A stretch of DNA of 6,796 nt from Chromatiales bacterium. Its GTDB lineage: Bacteria; Pseudomonadota; Gammaproteobacteria; SZUA-152. The stretch spans positions 1 to 6,796 of the forward strand of contig JALTPW010000987.1 of the NCBI GenBank assembly GCA_026999335.1. The letters run 5' to 3'. The notes beneath the pieces are model-generated. The model did no database searches, was not told the origin of the DNA, and saw only the letters and a list, made by a program, of their open reading frames with translations. The position numbers were made by a program, and so were the translations under genes. Shown here in pieces: positions 5,715 through 6,796 of this stretch; within the stretch, counting starts at the first letter, position 1; each line of letters begins with the position of its first letter.

Positions 5715-5778
5715 CGAGCTGCGGGGAATTCGATCCAGAGAGATTAAACACTCTTTACTATGGCAAAGAGAAGCCATC

Positions 5779-6114
5779 ATGAAACAAACAGGTTGTAGTG
5801 CAGAGGAACTGGAGGCGTTTGCCCTCCGCGTCATCGGTGACAGCATGTCACCAGAATTTGAAGACGGACACATCATCACTGTCGATCCCGGACATCCGCT
5901 GGTCAACGGCGCCTATGCGGTGATCGAACAGAACAATGAATTCTTTTTTGCCCAGTATCAGCGGCGTGGCGAACACCAATGGCTGCATCATTTGAATCCC
6001 GCCTTCGATGATATCGAACTCACAGCCGGATTCACCGTGAAGGGTATCGTTACCCAGCGATCAAACCGGCGGCGGCGGGATACCAAGCATTATGAATATC
6101 CGATGATGCCGTAA
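5779..6114 (+). CDS. Short S24 (LexA/UmuD-fold) protein lacking the catalytic lysine
   Basis: This 111-residue protein corresponds to the C-terminal self-cleavage domain of LexA, UmuD and phage repressors. It has the nucleophile motif GDSM (G20-M23, Ser22), then EDGHIITVDP (28-37) and NGAYAVIEQNNEFFF (43-57). Aligning its glycines with E. coli LexA (G128 to G30, G142 to G44) puts LexA K156 at Ala58, and no lysine lies nearby. The Ser-Lys dyad therefore appears broken, and peptidase activity is doubtful. There is no helix-turn-helix DNA-binding domain. The N-terminus carries Cys6 in MKQTGCSAEE, and the tail is strongly basic (RSNRRRR, 94-100). The ATG at 5779 is preferred over TTG 5707 because the added 24 residues look unlike the family and have no ribosome site; AAAGAGAAG before the ATG is a modest one. 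I recall similar short proteins in gammaproteobacteria annotated as S24 peptidase. It converges on sulA-lexA, so an SOS-related role is possible but unproven. Confidence 0.8.
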   Translation: MKQTGCSAEELEAFALRVIGDSMSPEFEDGHIITVDPGHPLVNGAYAVIEQNNEFFFAQYQRRGEHQWLHHLNPAFDDIELTAGFTVKGIVTQRSNRRRRDTKHYEYPMMP

Positions 6115-6170
6115 ACCACCCCACGGTATCCATTACGAGGGCTCTGCATGGGCTGACGGGGGAAGTATGC

Positions 6171-6236
6171 TGTGGGAGCGACTACAACCGCGATGGCGAT
6201 TGTGGCAAGGTATTCGCGGCTGAAGCCGCTCCTACA
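6171..6236. repeat. REP-like palindrome between the S24-like gene and sulA
   Basis: Outer arms TGTGGGAGCG (6171-6180) and CGCTCCTACA (6227-6236) match at 9 of 10. Inside, CCGCGA (6188-6193) pairs with TCGCGG (6214-6219), and GCGGCT (6216-6221) pairs with AGCCGC (6224-6229). The right half read on the minus strand, TGTAGGAGCGGCTTCAGCCG, is the pseudomonad-type REP motif I recall from very many intergenic sites. It lies between convergent genes, 27 bp past the sulA stop, a typical REP position. It may act as a transcript-end structure, though no T-tract follows on either strand. The rest of 6115-6263 shows no gene. Confidence 0.8.
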
Positions 6237-6263
6237 GGCAGCGGGAAATCTGGCCCGGGGAGA

Positions 6264-6692
6264 TCAAACAGAATGAAACATCACGCCCCAGCTGTGACCA
6301 TCCTCTGCCGCCGAGCGCAAGCGATGCAGGGTTTCGTCATCTGCGCGGGTCAGCCAGGCCAATACCGCGCCACAGGTACCACTCCGCAAGGCCTGCTCCA
6401 CCGCACGCAGGCCATCGGCACAGGCACGGGGATGTACCACCAATATCCGTGACAGGTCTACACCGGCCGCTGCCAGCAATGGCCCCGCCGGGATATCCGG
6501 CGGCGCAATCCAGGCCAGCCAGCGACGCTCTTGACTCAGGCGGGCCAAGGCCGGCAAGACCAGGGCCAGGGCCCGATTGCCTGCCTGCCGGGTGCGGATT
6601 TCAGTCAGTCCACCGGTCAACGCAAGCGCATCTTCGGTGCCTCCCGTGGGGTAATGGGAAACACAAGTCGTCATATTGCTTGCAGGATGCAT
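6264..6692 (-). CDS. sulA: SOS cell-division inhibitor SulA
   Basis: SulA binds FtsZ monomers and blocks Z-ring assembly while DNA is damaged. The 142-residue product has the family core: a helix region ALALVLPALARLSQERRWLAWIAPP (41-65), then LLAAAGVDLSRILVVHP (72-88), then VEQALRSGTCGAVLAWL (98-114), the segment corresponding to ALRTGNYSVVIGWL in E. coli. The protein ends at GVMFHSV, about where E. coli SulA (169 residues) continues for some 25 more residues that carry the Lon-recognition tail. P. aeruginosa SulA, as I remember it, also stops here, so this is probably normal for the group. The start codon is 2 bases past the lexA stop, with GGAGTGAG inside the end of lexA as ribosome site. 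Met7 is an alternative start. Transcription is expected from the lexA promoter, hence LexA-repressed and SOS-induced; that promoter lies outside the window. Confidence 0.88.
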   Translation of the reverse strand: MHPASNMTTCVSHYPTGGTEDALALTGGLTEIRTRQAGNRALALVLPALARLSQERRWLAWIAPPDIPAGPLLAAAGVDLSRILVVHPRACADGLRAVEQALRSGTCGAVLAWLTRADDETLHRLRSAAEDGHSWGVMFHSV

Positions 6693-6694
6693 GG

Positions 6695-6796
6695 CTACAT
6701 CTCACTCCGAATAACACCGACGGCCAAACCTTCGACCACCAACTCTTCATGACGAAGATCAACCTCGATAGGACTGAAATCGGCATTCTCGGGCAT
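6695..6796 (-). CDS. lexA: SOS repressor LexA, C-terminal 33 codons only
   Basis: The frame enters from the right edge and ends at TAG (6695-6697). The visible residues begin MPENADFSPIEVDLRHE and end EGLAVGVIRSEM. They match the last strand region of LexA, where E. coli has LLPENSEFKPIVVDLRQ and EGLAVGVIRNG. The first visible codon is an internal Met, not the start. The DNA-binding domain, the cleavage site and the Ser-Lys dyad are all outside the window. The stop is two bases before the sulA start, so the two genes form an operon with likely translational coupling. Confidence 0.95.
   Translation of the reverse strand: MPENADFSPIEVDLRHEELVVEGLAVGVIRSEM

Larger units (their letters stand above)
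5226..5778. other. Long intergenic region with small palindromes, no confident gene
   Basis: About 550 bp of AT-rich sequence lies between the GNAT gene and the S24-like gene. A plus frame from ATG 5349 (or TTG 5340) to 5603 encodes about 84 residues and two minus frames overlap it. None has a Shine-Dalgarno or a recognisable motif, so none is called. The region holds inverted repeats at 5273-5318, 5335-5359, 5645-5673 and 5700-5714, described separately. Promoters for both flanking genes should lie here, but no clear hexamer pair was found. Confidence 0.4.

Noticed and set aside
5707..5778. N-terminal extension of the S24-like protein from TTG 5707
   Set aside because: The TTG lies inside a small inverted repeat with no ribosome site, and the extra 24 residues form no known domain; ATG 5779 gives a family-like N-terminus.

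Overview
The window looks like the chromosome of a gammaproteobacterium. A divergent uvrB / class I aminotransferase pair, a GTT-anticodon tRNA-Asn with an encoded CCA end, and a tightly packed lexA-sulA operon with a compact SulA all fit that group, and the SulA resembles the short pseudomonad type. The palindromic repeats are also of kinds I remember from gammaproteobacteria. The genus cannot be fixed from this sequence. Protein calls rest on motif recognition; no database search was run.

Layout, left to right. Positions 1-1751 (minus) hold most of uvrB, which runs off the left edge. A 66-bp divergent spacer follows, then a TTG-started PLP aminotransferase (1818-2999, plus). Next come a well-formed promoter (3078-3106) and tRNA-Asn (3130-3205). 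Past the tRNA the sequence becomes richer in A and T and less densely coded. This part holds a 142-bp MITE-like element flanked by a perfect 12-bp direct repeat (3319-3484), a NavMs/NavAb-like bacterial voltage-gated sodium channel (3561-4397, minus), an unassigned spacer, and a GNAT acetyltransferase (4794-5225, minus, TTG start). A roughly 550-bp spacer with several small palindromes follows. On the right are a short LexA/UmuD-fold protein that lacks the catalytic lysine (5779-6114, plus), a REP-like palindrome (6171-6236), sulA (6264-6692, minus) and the last 33 codons of lexA (6695-6796, minus).

How the genes relate. The two ends are DNA-damage functions. UvrB is the damage-verifying core of nucleotide excision repair. 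LexA is the SOS repressor, and SulA, two bases downstream of lexA, halts FtsZ-driven division. The S24-like protein converges on this operon. The middle section from tRNA-Asn to about 5700 looks like accessory DNA inserted behind a tRNA gene, with ion-channel and acetyltransferase genes that have no obvious functional link to repair.

The most notable items are the MITE-like element with intact target duplication, the dyad-less S24 protein, and the sodium channel. I see no CRISPR array, toxin-antitoxin pair, or clear new defence or metabolic system.
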